A DNA stretch of 64,000 nt from Xanthomonas nasturtii (GCF_001660815.1 NZ_LYMI01000017.1:1-64000), one strand, 5' to 3'; shown: positions 17,382 to 28,900, numbered from the stretch's first letter. Notes: generated by a model from the sequence alone, not told the origin. Program-made: numbers and translations.

Positions 17382-20300
17382 GTGAACAAGCCGCAGTGGC
17401 GTGGAACGGGCACCGGTGCGCCGGTGCGCTGGATGGTGGCCGTGATGATCTGCGCCCTGGCGCTCCTGCTACCCGCACAGGTCTGGGCACAGGGGGCGTC
17501 GGCCTATTGTTCCACCCGGAACGCCACGATCAATCAGAGCGGTTCGGTGACGTTCGACGTCAGCAACTGCGATGGCCCCTCCAACATCGGCATGGGCGAT
17601 GACCCCAGAAATCCGCTGACCCCCTTCGGCAACGGCGGAGGCAACGGCAGCACGCCCAACGGGACCATCTCACTCAGTGAGCTCAGCGGACCTGGTACGC
17701 AGACCGTTACCTACACGCATGGAAACAATAGCGCCACGTCCGACGCGTTCTACCTGCGCGACGAGGAAGAAAATGTCCTTACCTTCAACATCACCATTGT
17801 GCCGTCGCGGTCTGCCAGCATCGCGGTCTCGCCGGCCAGCGCCAACGAAGACAGCGGCACTGCGTTCGTCTACACGGTGACGCTGAGTCAGACCAACAGC
17901 GTGCCCACCACGGTGAACCTGGCCGGCAGTGGGACCGCCGACAGCGCCAGCGACTATTCCGGCGCGCGCAGCAACATCGTGATTCCGGCCAACGCCAGCT
18001 CGGCCAGCTTCACCATCACGCCGACCCCCGACGCGATGGTGGAAGCGAATGAGACGATCGTCTACACCGTCGGTACTGGCACCGGCTATGCCCCCGGCAG
18101 CCCGGTCAGCGCCAGTGCCATCATCGTCAACGACGATACGCTGCCGGCGCTGTCGATCAACGACGTATCCGTGAACGAAGGCAATGCCGGCACCACCAAT
18201 ACCACCTTCACTGTCTCGCTGAGCCAGCCGGCCGGCACTGGCGGCGTCAGCTTCGATATCGCCACGGCTGACGGCACTGCCACCGCGGGCGTGGACTATG
18301 TCGCTGCCAGCCTGAGCGGGCAGAGCATTCCCGCCGGCAGCAGCAGCGCCACCTTCACCGTGCTGGTCAACGGCGACACGCTCAACGAACCCAACGAAAC
18401 CTTCTTCGTCAACGTCAGCAACGTCAGTGGCGCCAGCGTCGGCGACGGCCAGGGCCTGGGCACCATCGTCAACGACGATGCGGCACCGTCGCTGTCGATC
18501 GACGATATCAGCGTGAACGAAGGCAACAGTGGCACCACCACGGCCACCTTCACGGTGAGCCTGAGCGCGGCCAATGGCCAGACCGTTACGGTCAATTACG
18601 CCACCGCCGACGGTACCGCCAACGCGGGCAGCGACTATAGCGCCCGCTCGGGCACGCTGACCTTTGCGCCAGGCACCACCGCGCAGGGCGTGGCGGTTAC
18701 CGTCAACGGCGACACCGCGGTCGAACCCAACGAGACCTTCAGCGTCGGTCTGTCTGGCGCCAGCAACGCAAGCATCGCGCGCGCCACCGGCACCGGCACC
18801 ATCCTCAACGACGATGTGGTGGTGACGGTCGGCCCGGCATCGCTGCCGGGGGCCACTGCAGGCAGCGCCTACAGCCAGAACCTCACCGCCAGTGGCGGCA
18901 CCGCGCCCTACACGTTCGCGCTCAGCGCCGGTACCTTGCCGGCCGGGCTGACCCTGAGCGGCACCGGCGTGCTGTCCGGTACTCCCACTGCCAGCGGTAG
19001 CTTCAACTTCACCGTGACCGCCACCGATAGCGGCGGCAGCCCCACCAGCGGCAGCCGCGCCTATACGCTGACCGTGGCCGGCGCGATGGTGATCTTGCCG
19101 GCGACCAGCTTGCCGGCCGGCACGGCAGGCCAGGCCTATGCGAGTGCGCTCAATCCGGCCACGGGCGGTATTGCGCCCTACACCTACGCCGTTACCGCCG
19201 GTAGCTTGCCGGCGGGCATCACGCTCAATGGCAGCAGCGGGGCCCTGACCGGGACTCCCAGCACCGTGGGCACCTTCGCCTTCACCGTGACCGCCACCGA
19301 CAGCACCTCGAATACGCCCTCGCAAGGCACCCGTAGCTATGCCTTGAATATTGCCGCGCCGTCGATCGTGGTGGCGCCGTCCACACTGCCGAGCGCCACG
19401 CGTGGTACGGCCTACAGCCAGCTGCTGAGCGCCAGTGGCGGCACTGCGCCGTACACCTACACGCTCGCTAGCGGCACGCTGCCGGCCGGTATCACCCTGG
19501 CCAGCAACGGCACGTTGTCCGGCACCGCGACGGTGGAAGGCAGCTTCAACTTCACCGTCACCGCGACCGATGCGGGCAGTTTCACCGGCAATCAGGTCTA
19601 CAGCCTGACCGTGGCCGGCCCGAACCTGGTGTTGCCGGCGAGCACCTTGCCGGCAGGTACCGCCGGGCAGGCGTACTCCGCGGCAATCACGCCCGCCACC
19701 GGCGGCACCGCGCCCTACAGCTACGCACTGACCGGCGGCGTCCTGCCGACGGGTGTGGTCGTGGACGTGGCGACTGGCACCCTCAGCGGCACCCCGACCG
19801 TGGCAGGCACGTTCAACTTCACCCTGACCGTGTCCGACAGCACGCCCAGCCCGGCGGCGCAGGCCAGCCGCAGCTATGCGCTGACCATCGCGGCACCTGT
19901 CATCGTGGTTGCGCCTACCGCGCTGCCGGCTGCCACCCGCGGCACGGCGTATAGCCAGGCCTTGAGCGCCAGCGGCGGCACCGCGCCATATACGTATGCA
20001 GTCAGCGCGGGCACCCTGCCGGCCGGGCTTACGTTGGCCAGTAACGGCACGCTGTCCGGCACCGCGACGGTGGAAGGCAGCTTCAACTTCACCGTCACCG
20101 CGACCGATGCGGGCAGTTTCACCGGCAATCAGGCCTACAGCCTGACCGTGGCCGGCCCGAACCTGGTCTTGCCGGCGAGCACCTTGCCGGCAGGCACCGC
20201 CGGGCAGGCGTACTCCGCGGCAATCACGCCCGCCACCGGCGGCACCGCGCCCTACAGCTATGCACTGACAGCGGGCGCGTTGCCCAATGGGGTTGTCCTC

Positions 20301-22430
20301 GACACTGCGACCGGCGGGCTGAGCGGTACGCCGACCTTGTCGGGCACGTTCAACTTCACCCTGACCGCAACCGACAGCACGCCCAGCCCGGCGGCACAGG
20401 CCAGCCAGAGCTATGCGGTCACCATTGCCGCGGCAACGCTGGTGCTGGCGCAGCCGACCCTGCCACCGGCGGTGCGCGGCAGCGCGTACGACCAGGTGCT
20501 CACCGCCAGCGGTGGCATTGCGCCGTACCGCTACAGCGTCGCCAGCGGCACCTTGCCGGCCGGCCTGAGCCTGGCCAGCGACGGCACGCTGTCGGGAACG
20601 CCAACGACGCAGGGCAGCTCGTCCTTCACCATCGCAGTGGCCGACGCCGGCAATGCCAGCGCCACCCAGGCCTACACCTTCACGGTGAGCGATGCGGCGC
20701 CGGTGGCGGTGGCGGATGTGGCAGCCACCATGACCGACACCGCGGTCACCGCGGCGGTTACCGCCAACGACACCGGCAACATCACGGCGATTGCGGTTGC
20801 CACCGCGCCGACCAACGGCACCGCCGTGGTCAACGGCCTGGAACTGGTCTACACGCCGAACGCAGGCTTCGTCGGCAGCGATGTGCTGAGCTATACCGCC
20901 ACCGGTGCGGGCGGCAGCTCGGCGGCGGCCACGTTGACCATCACGGTGAACGCGCGGCCGGTGGCGGTGTCGGTCACCGCTGCCGCAGTGCCGGGCGAAG
21001 CGCAGCAGGTGGACATCACCCGCAACGCGACCGGTGGGCCGTTCGTGGCCGCTGCGGTGGTCGCGGTGCTGCCGGCCTCGGCCGGTACCGCCACCATCAC
21101 CCGGGTTGGCGGTACCGCCACCGCAGCGGCGGCGCGTGCCTCCGGCCCATCGCCGGCCGCGGCTGCAATGGCCGAAACGCCCACCTTCATGCTGACCTTT
21201 ACCCCCAACCCGGCGTTCGTCGGCCAGGCCACGGTGCAGTTCACCTTGTCCAACGCCTTTGCGACCTCGGTGCCGGCCAATGTGGTGTTCAACATCGCGC
21301 CGCGCCGCGACCCGAGCCAGGATGCGGAAGTGCGTGGCCTGATCGATGCGCAGTCCGAGTCCACGCGGCGGTTTGCGCGTGCGCAGATCGACAACTTCCA
21401 GCGCCGTCTGGAGGCCACCCATCGCGGTGGCGGCAGCTTCACCAACGCGGTGAGCTTCCAGCCGACTTCGCATTGCCGCCAGGCCGAGCGCGGCATCACT
21501 GCGCAGCCGTGCAGCCCGGACACCCAGGATGCCGACAACGACTTCCGCGATGCGCCGGCAGCGGCGGCGGGCAACAGCGAGGGTGTGCAGGGCCAGGGTG
21601 ACCTGGGTCTGTGGATCGGCGGTGCGATCCGCTCGGGCAGCTTGAACCGGCAGACCAACAGCAACGGCGTGGATTTCCAGACCGACGGCCTAAGCGTCGG
21701 CGCCGACTACCGGGTTGCGCAGTCGCTGGCGATCGGTGCGGGCCTGGGCTGGGGCCGCGACGACAGCGATGTGGGCACGCGCGGCAGCCGCAGCAAGGGC
21801 ACCGCGTACACCATGGCGCTGTACGCCAGCTTCCACCCGGGCAAGGCGTTCTTCTTCGACACCCTGGTGGGTTACCAGATGTTGTCCTACGACCTGCGCC
21901 GCTTCGTCACCGACGACAGCTCGCTGGCCGAAGGCAACCGCGACGGCAAGCAGTGGATCGCCTCGGTGTCCACCGGCGCCGACCTGCAACGTGGCGATCT
22001 GCAGATCACCCCGTATGCGCGCGTGGATGTGGCACGTGCCACGCTGGATGGCTATGCAGAAGACGGCGTGGCGCCGTTCGCACTGCGCTATGCCGACATG
22101 GATGTGGCCACCACCACCGGCAATCTCGGTCTGCGTCTGGAATGGCGCCGCGAAGTCGCCTGGGGACGGCTGACCCCGCAGTTGCGCGTGGAGTATCAGC
22201 GCGACTTCCAGGGTCGTGGCGATGCCACGCTGAGCTATGCCGATCTCAGCGGCGGCCCGTTCTACCGCACGGCGCAAAGTGCGTTCGACCGCAACCGGTT
22301 GATGGTGGGGATCGGCGCGGCGTTGCTGACCGAGCAAGGGCTGTCGACGCGTCTGGAATACCGCGGCATCACCGATGGCGACAGCAACAACGATCAGACC
22401 TGGATGCTCAATCTGGAAAAGAAATACTGA
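17382..22430 (+). CDS. Large modular autotransporter adhesin (Calx-beta, putative Ig, beta-barrel)
   Basis: A 1682-residue protein, probably surface exposed. A basic N-terminus and signal peptide (residues 1-36, ending VWA) lead to three Calx-beta-like modules (about 143-252, 253-366 and 367-480), each ending in a VNDD or LNDD motif. Then come some seven He_PIG-type Ig modules (481-1100, with recurring APYTY...LPAG and GTLSGT). Cadherin-like/Ig modules fill about 1104-1300. A linker follows, and then a C-terminal autotransporter barrel (about 1400-1682) ending in Tyr. Two stretches of roughly 240 bases, 537 bases apart, are almost identical, a sign of module duplication. Confidence 0.88.
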   Translation: MNKPQWRGTGTGAPVRWMVAVMICALALLLPAQVWAQGASAYCSTRNATINQSGSVTFDVSNCDGPSNIGMGDDPRNPLTPFGNGGGNGSTPNGTISLSELSGPGTQTVTYTHGNNSATSDAFYLRDEEENVLTFNITIVPSRSASIAVSPASANEDSGTAFVYTVTLSQTNSVPTTVNLAGSGTADSASDYSGARSNIVIPANASSASFTITPTPDAMVEANETIVYTVGTGTGYAPGSPVSASAIIVNDDTLPALSINDVSVNEGNAGTTNTTFTVSLSQPAGTGGVSFDIATADGTATAGVDYVAASLSGQSIPAGSSSATFTVLVNGDTLNEPNETFFVNVSNVSGASVGDGQGLGTIVNDDAAPSLSIDDISVNEGNSGTTTATFTVSLSAANGQTVTVNYATADGTANAGSDYSARSGTLTFAPGTTAQGVAVTVNGDTAVEPNETFSVGLSGASNASIARATGTGTILNDDVVVTVGPASLPGATAGSAYSQNLTASGGTAPYTFALSAGTLPAGLTLSGTGVLSGTPTASGSFNFTVTATDSGGSPTSGSRAYTLTVAGAMVILPATSLPAGTAGQAYASALNPATGGIAPYTYAVTAGSLPAGITLNGSSGALTGTPSTVGTFAFTVTATDSTSNTPSQGTRSYALNIAAPSIVVAPSTLPSATRGTAYSQLLSASGGTAPYTYTLASGTLPAGITLASNGTLSGTATVEGSFNFTVTATDAGSFTGNQVYSLTVAGPNLVLPASTLPAGTAGQAYSAAITPATGGTAPYSYALTGGVLPTGVVVDVATGTLSGTPTVAGTFNFTLTVSDSTPSPAAQASRSYALTIAAPVIVVAPTALPAATRGTAYSQALSASGGTAPYTYAVSAGTLPAGLTLASNGTLSGTATVEGSFNFTVTATDAGSFTGNQAYSLTVAGPNLVLPASTLPAGTAGQAYSAAITPATGGTAPYSYALTAGALPNGVVLDTATGGLSGTPTLSGTFNFTLTATDSTPSPAAQASQSYAVTIAAATLVLAQPTLPPAVRGSAYDQVLTASGGIAPYRYSVASGTLPAGLSLASDGTLSGTPTTQGSSSFTIAVADAGNASATQAYTFTVSDAAPVAVADVAATMTDTAVTAAVTANDTGNITAIAVATAPTNGTAVVNGLELVYTPNAGFVGSDVLSYTATGAGGSSAAATLTITVNARPVAVSVTAAAVPGEAQQVDITRNATGGPFVAAAVVAVLPASAGTATITRVGGTATAAAARASGPSPAAAAMAETPTFMLTFTPNPAFVGQATVQFTLSNAFATSVPANVVFNIAPRRDPSQDAEVRGLIDAQSESTRRFARAQIDNFQRRLEATHRGGGSFTNAVSFQPTSHCRQAERGITAQPCSPDTQDADNDFRDAPAAAAGNSEGVQGQGDLGLWIGGAIRSGSLNRQTNSNGVDFQTDGLSVGADYRVAQSLAIGAGLGWGRDDSDVGTRGSRSKGTAYTMALYASFHPGKAFFFDTLVGYQMLSYDLRRFVTDDSSLAEGNRDGKQWIASVSTGADLQRGDLQITPYARVDVARATLDGYAEDGVAPFALRYADMDVATTTGNLGLRLEWRREVAWGRLTPQLRVEYQRDFQGRGDATLSYADLSGGPFYRTAQSAFDRNRLMVGIGAALLTEQGLSTRLEYRGITDGDSNNDQTWMLNLEKKY

Positions 22431-22455
22431 TCGCGTCGCGCGTTACGCACTAAAC

Positions 22456-22495
22456 AACGCGATGGGCCGGGCGGAAACGCTCGGCCCATCGCGTT
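22456..22495 (+). terminator. Hairpin terminator after the autotransporter
   Basis: Perfect 14-base arms AACGCGATGGGCCG and CGGCCCATCGCGTT flank an inner GCG-GAAA-CGC stem-loop, followed by TTT. It lies 25 bases after the stop codon. The short T run makes it a moderate-strength prediction. Confidence 0.7.
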
Positions 22496-22570
22496 TGCGT
22501 GCCGCATCGATCGCCATCGTGCGGTCGTCGGCGCATGCGCAAACAACGCTGTCCGCCGGCATCCGGCACA

Positions 22571-25500
22571 ATGCACGCACGCATGCACGCCACTTCCGCG
22601 CCCGATTTCCGTCTTTATCCATCCAACGCGCTGGATACCCTGGCTGCCCTGCTGGCACAGGAGCTGCGCCGGCCGGTGCCGGAGCAGCCGTTGTTGCAGC
22701 CGGAGGTGGTGCTGATTCCGCAGGTGGCGATGCGGCGCTGGTTGCAGTCCACGCTGGCGGCCGAGCACGGTGTTGCGGCGAATCTGGAATTTCTCACCCC
22801 CGGCGAATTCGTCGCGCGTGCGCTGGAGTGCAACCTCGGCCCGGCCGACGACGATCTGGACATGGCCACCACGCAGTGGCGGTTGTACGCCGCGTTGCAG
22901 GCCGACCTGGGCAGCGATGCAGCGTTGGCGCCGCTGGCCGGGTATCTGTCCGATGGCGATGCGCTCAAGCCCTGGGCGCTGGCCGGCGAATTGGGCAATG
23001 TGTTCGAGAAGTACCAGGCCTGGCGACGCGACTGGCTGCTGCGCTGGGAAGGCGGCGCCGACCCCGACGATCCGCAGGCGCGGCTGTGGCGCAGCATCGC
23101 TGCCGGCCGGCAATACCGTGCGCGTCGCATCGGCCAGTATCTGGATCGCTACGCGCGCGTCGACGGTCCGCTGCCGCAGGGCTTGCCCAGGCGCCTGTTC
23201 GCCTTCGCCATCTTGAATATCTCGCCCGACGTGCTGCGCGTGCTGGCCACGCAGGCACGCGTGGGCACGCTGCATTTCTATCTGCCCACGCCCACGCAAG
23301 GCTACTGGGGCGATTTGCAAACCCTGTGGCAGCGCCGGCGCGAAGACGGCGCGGTGCAGCTGTTCGCCGAACAGGTGCAGGAAAACCCGCTGCTGCAGGC
23401 CTGGGGCGCGGCCGGGCGCGACTTCATGGCCTTGGTGGGCGACTACGAGGTGGTGCACCCGCTGGCCGAGATCGCAGCGTATGCCGACCCGCTGGACTCC
23501 GGCCGCTGCGCGCTGGCCGATGACGGCCTGGGCGACAGCCTGTTGCGGCGCATGCAGAGCGATCTGTTCCATCGCCGCGCGCCACGCGTACCGGCCGCGT
23601 TGCCGGCGGTGAATCTGCACGACCCCAGCCTGCAGGTACATGCCTGCCACACGCGGCTGCGTGAGTTGCAGGTGCTGCACGACCAGCTGCGTGCCTTGCT
23701 CGACGATGCGCGCTTCGACCCGCCCTTGCAGCCGCGCGAAATCGCGGTGCTGTCGCCGAACATCGACCCGTATGTGCCGTATCTGGACGCGGTGTTCGGC
23801 AGCCACGGCAACGACGACGCGTTGCCGTATGCATTGGCCGATGCCAGCCCGCTGGCAAGCGAGCCGCTGGCCGAGGTTTTTCTGAGCTTGCTCGGCTTGC
23901 CGATCGCACGCTTCGGCCTGCACGAAATTCTCGACCTGCTGGCCAGCGCGCCGATCGCCGAGGCGGCCGGCCTGGACGAAGCCGGGCTGGAACGCCTGCG
24001 CGGCTGGCTGCACGCGGCCGGCGCGCGCTGGGGCCTGGATGCCGCGCATCGGCGTCAACTGCAGGCCCCGAGCGACGACGCCTACACCTGGCGCTTCGCG
24101 CTGGACCGGCTGCTGCTGGGTCACGCCAGCGGTGCCGACGACGAGATCGAGGGCGTGGCGCCGTGGCCGCAGCTGGAAGGCAGCGCGCTGGCCGCACTGG
24201 ACACCTTGTTGAAGCTGTTGCGCGTGCTCGAACGCCATCAATCGTTGCTGGCCGAAGCGATGACGCCGGTCGAATGGCGCGAGCGTCTGCTTGGCCTGCT
24301 GGAGGCGCTGATGCCAAAAGCGCCTACCGCACCGCGTGCACAGCGCGCGCTGGACCGCCTGCGCAGCTTGATCGACCAGTTCGCCCGCGATGCCGTGCGC
24401 GCCGAGTACGCAGGCAAGGTGCCGGCCGAGGTGGTGCGTGCGCATTTCGCTGCGGTGCTGGGCGAATCGGACACGCGCGCGCCATTGCTCACCGGCGGCA
24501 TCAGTTTTGGCCGCATGGTGCCGATGCGCTTGCTGCCGTTCCGGGTGATCTGCCTGCTCGGCATGAACGACGGCGACTTCCCGCGCCGCGACCCGGCCGC
24601 CGGGCTCAATCGGCTCACCGCCGAGTTGGGCACCGAGCGCCGCCGCCACGGCGATCGTTCAACGCGCGAGGACGACCGGTTCTTGTTTTTGCAGTTGTTC
24701 GCCTCTGCGCAGGAGGTGTTCTACCTGAGCTATCTCGGCGCCGATGCGCGCGATGGCAGCGCGCGCGAACCCTCGGTGCTGGTGAGCGAACTGCTGGGCA
24801 GCGCAGCGCAGTACCACGCCGACCCAGCGGCGCTGGACACGCTGGTGGTGCATCACCCGTTGCAGCCCTTCGCCGCTGCCGCATTCGGTGCGCTGGGCGA
24901 AGACGGCGCCGACCCGCGCCGTTTCAGTTACCGCCGGCAATGGCGGCCGGCGGTGGACAGTCTGGTCGGGCAACGTCAGCCGCTTGCGCCATGGGTGGCC
25001 GCTGCATTGCCGGCCGACGACCGTGCAGTGCCGAGCAGCGTGTCCATCGACGACCTGCGCCGCCTGTTTGCCGACCCGGCCGGGCAGTTCCTGCGCCATC
25101 GCTTGGGCATGCGTTTGCCCGATCCTGCCAGCGAAGACAGCGATCTGGAGCCGTTGCTCGCACCGACGCGCGGGCTGGATCAATACGGCCTGCAGCAGCA
25201 TGTATTGGACGCCGCACTGGCCGGCGACACCGAGCGGCTGTACGAGCGTCTGCGCGCACGCGCGCTGCTGCCGTCCGGCCCGCTGGGGCGGCGCCAACTC
25301 GATGAGCGGGTGGCGCAACTGCGCCCGTATGCGCAGGCATTCCGGCAATGGCGTGGCGAAGCGCCGGCGCAGTCGCGCCGGCTGCAGGTGCAGATCGGCG
25401 CGACGGAAGTGCATGGCCGCGTGCCTGGTTGGTATGCAAGCGGCGTAGGGCGGGTGCAGGTCGGCGCGCTCAGCGGCCGCAGCGCGATCCGCCACGGCCT

Positions 25501-25987
25501 GGAATGGCTGCTGCTGCGCGCCGCCGGCGAGCAGGCGCCGTATGTGCGCTTCTTCGAACACGACGACGGCCTCGGCCCGCATCCCATCGACCCCGAACCG
25601 CTGCCGCAGACGCAGGCGCACAGCGCGCTGGCCGAACTGCTGCAGGTCTATCGCCATGGGTTGCAGACGCCGTTGGCGTTCGCGCCGTACAGCAGCTGGA
25701 AATACCACCAGGCCGTACGCAGCGGTAATCTGGACAAGGCGATCAAGGACGCCGCCGGGCAGTGGCAATCCAGCTTCGGCTGGAGCGAATCGCAGAGCCC
25801 GGAACTGCGCCTGGTCAACCGCGGCCGCGACCCGTTTGCCGATGCGCAGCGTTTCGCCGACTTCGCCACCACCAGCCATCGCGTGTACGACCTGCTCGAA
25901 CGCGGCAGCACCGACACCACGCTGGATCCGCAGCGCCTGATCGACAGCTGGCGCCACTGGCAGGGCGCGCAGGACGACGCCGAATGA
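22571..25987 (+). CDS. recC: Exodeoxyribonuclease V subunit RecC
   Basis: RecC recognises Chi and holds RecB and RecD together in the double-strand-break repair complex. The 1138-residue length is normal. Recognisable blocks include FRLYPSNALDTLAALLAQEL at the start, IPQVAMRRWLQ and YWGDLQTLWQ. PFRVICLLGMNDGDFPRRDP lies in the second inactive helicase-like half, and the C-terminal SSWKYHQAVRSGN region is nuclease-like. ATGs at 22571 and 22583 are both possible. Its stop overlaps the recB start (ATGA). Confidence 0.95.
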   Translation: MHARMHATSAPDFRLYPSNALDTLAALLAQELRRPVPEQPLLQPEVVLIPQVAMRRWLQSTLAAEHGVAANLEFLTPGEFVARALECNLGPADDDLDMATTQWRLYAALQADLGSDAALAPLAGYLSDGDALKPWALAGELGNVFEKYQAWRRDWLLRWEGGADPDDPQARLWRSIAAGRQYRARRIGQYLDRYARVDGPLPQGLPRRLFAFAILNISPDVLRVLATQARVGTLHFYLPTPTQGYWGDLQTLWQRRREDGAVQLFAEQVQENPLLQAWGAAGRDFMALVGDYEVVHPLAEIAAYADPLDSGRCALADDGLGDSLLRRMQSDLFHRRAPRVPAALPAVNLHDPSLQVHACHTRLRELQVLHDQLRALLDDARFDPPLQPREIAVLSPNIDPYVPYLDAVFGSHGNDDALPYALADASPLASEPLAEVFLSLLGLPIARFGLHEILDLLASAPIAEAAGLDEAGLERLRGWLHAAGARWGLDAAHRRQLQAPSDDAYTWRFALDRLLLGHASGADDEIEGVAPWPQLEGSALAALDTLLKLLRVLERHQSLLAEAMTPVEWRERLLGLLEALMPKAPTAPRAQRALDRLRSLIDQFARDAVRAEYAGKVPAEVVRAHFAAVLGESDTRAPLLTGGISFGRMVPMRLLPFRVICLLGMNDGDFPRRDPAAGLNRLTAELGTERRRHGDRSTREDDRFLFLQLFASAQEVFYLSYLGADARDGSAREPSVLVSELLGSAAQYHADPAALDTLVVHHPLQPFAAAAFGALGEDGADPRRFSYRRQWRPAVDSLVGQRQPLAPWVAAALPADDRAVPSSVSIDDLRRLFADPAGQFLRHRLGMRLPDPASEDSDLEPLLAPTRGLDQYGLQQHVLDAALAGDTERLYERLRARALLPSGPLGRRQLDERVAQLRPYAQAFRQWRGEAPAQSRRLQVQIGATEVHGRVPGWYASGVGRVQVGALSGRSAIRHGLEWLLLRAAGEQAPYVRFFEHDDGLGPHPIDPEPLPQTQAHSALAELLQVYRHGLQTPLAFAPYSSWKYHQAVRSGNLDKAIKDAAGQWQSSFGWSESQSPELRLVNRGRDPFADAQRFADFATTSHRVYDLLERGSTDTTLDPQRLIDSWRHWQGAQDDAE

Positions 25988-28900
25988 GCAGCGCTCCCGC
26001 AACCGACCCGTACCTGCAGTTGCCATTGCACGGCGTGCGCCTGATCGAAGCCAGCGCCGGCACCGGCAAGACCTTCACCCTGGCCACGCTGTTCACCCGG
26101 CTGGTGGTCGAGCGCGGCCTGCGTATCGGCCAGATCCTCGCCGTGACGTTCACCGAGGCCGCCACCCAGGAACTGCGCCGCCGCATCCGCGAGCGCCTGG
26201 TGCTGGCCGCAACGCTGGTGCCCGATGCCACCCAAGCAGCGGGCCAGGGCGCGACCGAACCATCTACAACGCTGGTGGCCCATGACGCATCGGCTTTTGT
26301 AGGAGCGGCCTTGGCCGCGACCGACGTCGCCAACGACCCGTCGCGGCCAAGCCCGCTCCTGCACGAAGCGCCCGACGCCCTGCTCACCCGCGTCATTCTC
26401 GAAGCGCACCTGGCCACCGGCACCGAAACCCCCGCCGCCTTGCGCCGCCGCCTGCAACAGGCCGTCGAAGAAATCGACCTGGCCGCCGTGTTCACCATCC
26501 ACGGCTTCTGCGCGCGCGTGCTGCGCGAACACGCGCTGGAAAGCGGCCAGGCCTTCGCCGCACCGGAACTGCTCGCCAACGACCGCGAATTGCTGGGCGA
26601 AGTCGCGGCCGATCTGTGGCGCCAACGCGCCGCCGATGCGGTGATGGCCGAAGACCTGATCGCGCTGTGGTCGGGTGGCCCGGAGGCATTGGCCAGCGAT
26701 CTGCGCGCGCTGGTGCGTCATTCGCAGTTGCTGCCGGCGGTGGCCACGAGCACCGACGATGCGGCGGCATTGCTGCAGGCCGTGCAAGACGCCAGCAGCG
26801 CATTGGCTGCCGCCTTCCAGGTGCACGGCACCGCGTTTTTCGACACCATCATGGCCGCCATCGATGGCGGCATCCTGAGCAAGGTCAGCTACAAACCTGA
26901 GTGGTTGGCCTCGCTGTGGCATTGGTTCGAGAGCTTCGCGACTGCGCCCTCGTTCAACACCGTGCCGCATCCGAAGTTGCTCAAGTTGACCGCTGTGGAA
27001 TTGGCCACAGGCACCAACAAGAAGTTCGTCGACCGCACGCCGGCCTCGCCGATGAGCCACGAAATCGATGGCTATCTCACCGCGCTGGACGCTGTCGAAG
27101 CATGGCGCAGCCGTCGCCGCATCCGCCTGCTGCACGCGCTGCGCGACGATGCCATCGCACGGCTGGCACTGCTCAAGCGCCAGCGCCGCGTGCAGACCTA
27201 CGACGACCTGGTCGATGGTGTGGCGCATGCGCTGCAGGGCCCGCAAGCCGATGCCTTGGTGCAGCGCCTGCGCGCGCAATACGCCATCGCGCTGGTGGAC
27301 GAGTTCCAGGACACCGACGACCGCCAGTGGGCGATCTTTTCCAACGTGTTCGGCGAAGGCCCGCTCGCGCGCGCCGCCGGCCTGGAGCCGGCACTGTTTC
27401 TGATCGGCGACCCCAAGCAGGCCATCTACGGCTTCCGCGGCGGCGATGTGCGCACCTATCTGGCTGCCGCAGTCACTGCCGAACTGGCCCCACCGCTGAG
27501 CCACAATTTCCGCTCGCGCCCCGGCGTGCTGGCGGCCATCGATGCGCTGTACGCACAGGCCGGCTACACCGACGCCTTCCTCACCGACGGCATCGCCTTC
27601 CACCCGGTGCAGGCCGGCACCAAACGCCTGGACACCGACCTGCAATGCAACGGCGTCACCGCGCCGGCACTCACGCTGTGGCGCGCGCCCGAGCCACCGC
27701 CGGTAATGAAGGGCAAGCCCAAACCCTGGAGCGCCGGCCACGCCCGCGAGCTGGCCACCGCCGCCTGCGTTGCAGCCATCCGCAGCTGGCTGGCCGGTGG
27801 TCGCGACGGCAGCGCCACCATCAACGGCCGCCCGGTGCAGGCCGGCGACATCGCCGTGCTGGTGCGCAGCCATGGCGAGGCCACCCGCATCCAGCAGGCG
27901 CTGGGTGCAGTGGGCATCCCCGCCGTGGCCGCCGGCAAGCAAAGCCTGTTCGCCACCGACGAAGCGCTGGAACTGCTCGCCCTGCTGCAGGCCTTGCTCG
28001 ACCCGGGCGACGACAGCCGCCTGCGCGCCGCCCTGGCCACCGTGTTGATCGGCGAAGACGCCGCCGCCATCGCTGCGCTCGCACACGACGGCGAGCGTCA
28101 CCGCCGCTGGCAGCAGCACGCACTGGACTGGCGCGAGCGTTGGCAACGCGGCGGCCCGCTGGCCTTGATCGGCGAGCTGGGCGCCGCGCACGGGCAACGC
28201 CTGCTGGCCCTGGTCGATGGCGAACGCCGCCTCACCAACTATTTGCAACTGGCCGAACTGCTGCAGGAAGCCGACGCCCGCGCGCTCGGCCCGCATGGCC
28301 TGGTGGACTGGCTGTCGCGCCGCATCGCCAATGCCGACGACAACGACGAAGCCCAGCAGCTGCGGCTGGAATCGGACGCGCGCCGCGTGCAGATCGTCAC
28401 CCTGCACAAGAGCAAGGGCCTGGAATATCCGCTGGTATTTTTGCCGTACATCGGCATCGGCCGCAGCGACAAGGGCGCCGGCCGCCACTGCGTGGTGCAT
28501 GCGCCGGACGCTGGCCGGCAATTGCAATGGAACGTGTCCAAATGGAGCCGTGATAAGGACGAGCCGACCTGGAGCGCTGCCGAGACCGCCTGGAAGCAGG
28601 AACAACGCGCCGAAGACGCGCGCCTGCTCTACGTTGGCCTGACCCGCGCCGAGCACGCGCTGTGGATCGCCAGCGGCCCGTTCCACCAGCACGAGCGCAC
28701 TGCGCTGGCCGGCATGCTGCGCGCGCTGGATGTGTTGCAGGGCGCGGCCGGCGAGGGCGCAGTGGTGGTCGACACCAGCACGCCGCCGGCCCACCTGCCA
28801 CGCCTGCCGCCGCCGGACGAGGCGCAAGTGCCGCCCGCGCGCAGCCCGCAACGCCACATCGCGCCGGAGTGGTGGGTTTACAGCTTCACCCAGCTGGCCA

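Noticed and set aside
18800..20700. Regularly spaced repeats that could suggest a CRISPR array
   Set aside because: They are protein-coding Ig modules of about 270 or 537 bases, far longer than CRISPR repeats and translated in one frame.
17670..21473. A long open frame on the minus strand opposite the autotransporter
   Set aside because: It mirrors the repeats of the real gene, has no domain, and follows from high GC content at third positions.
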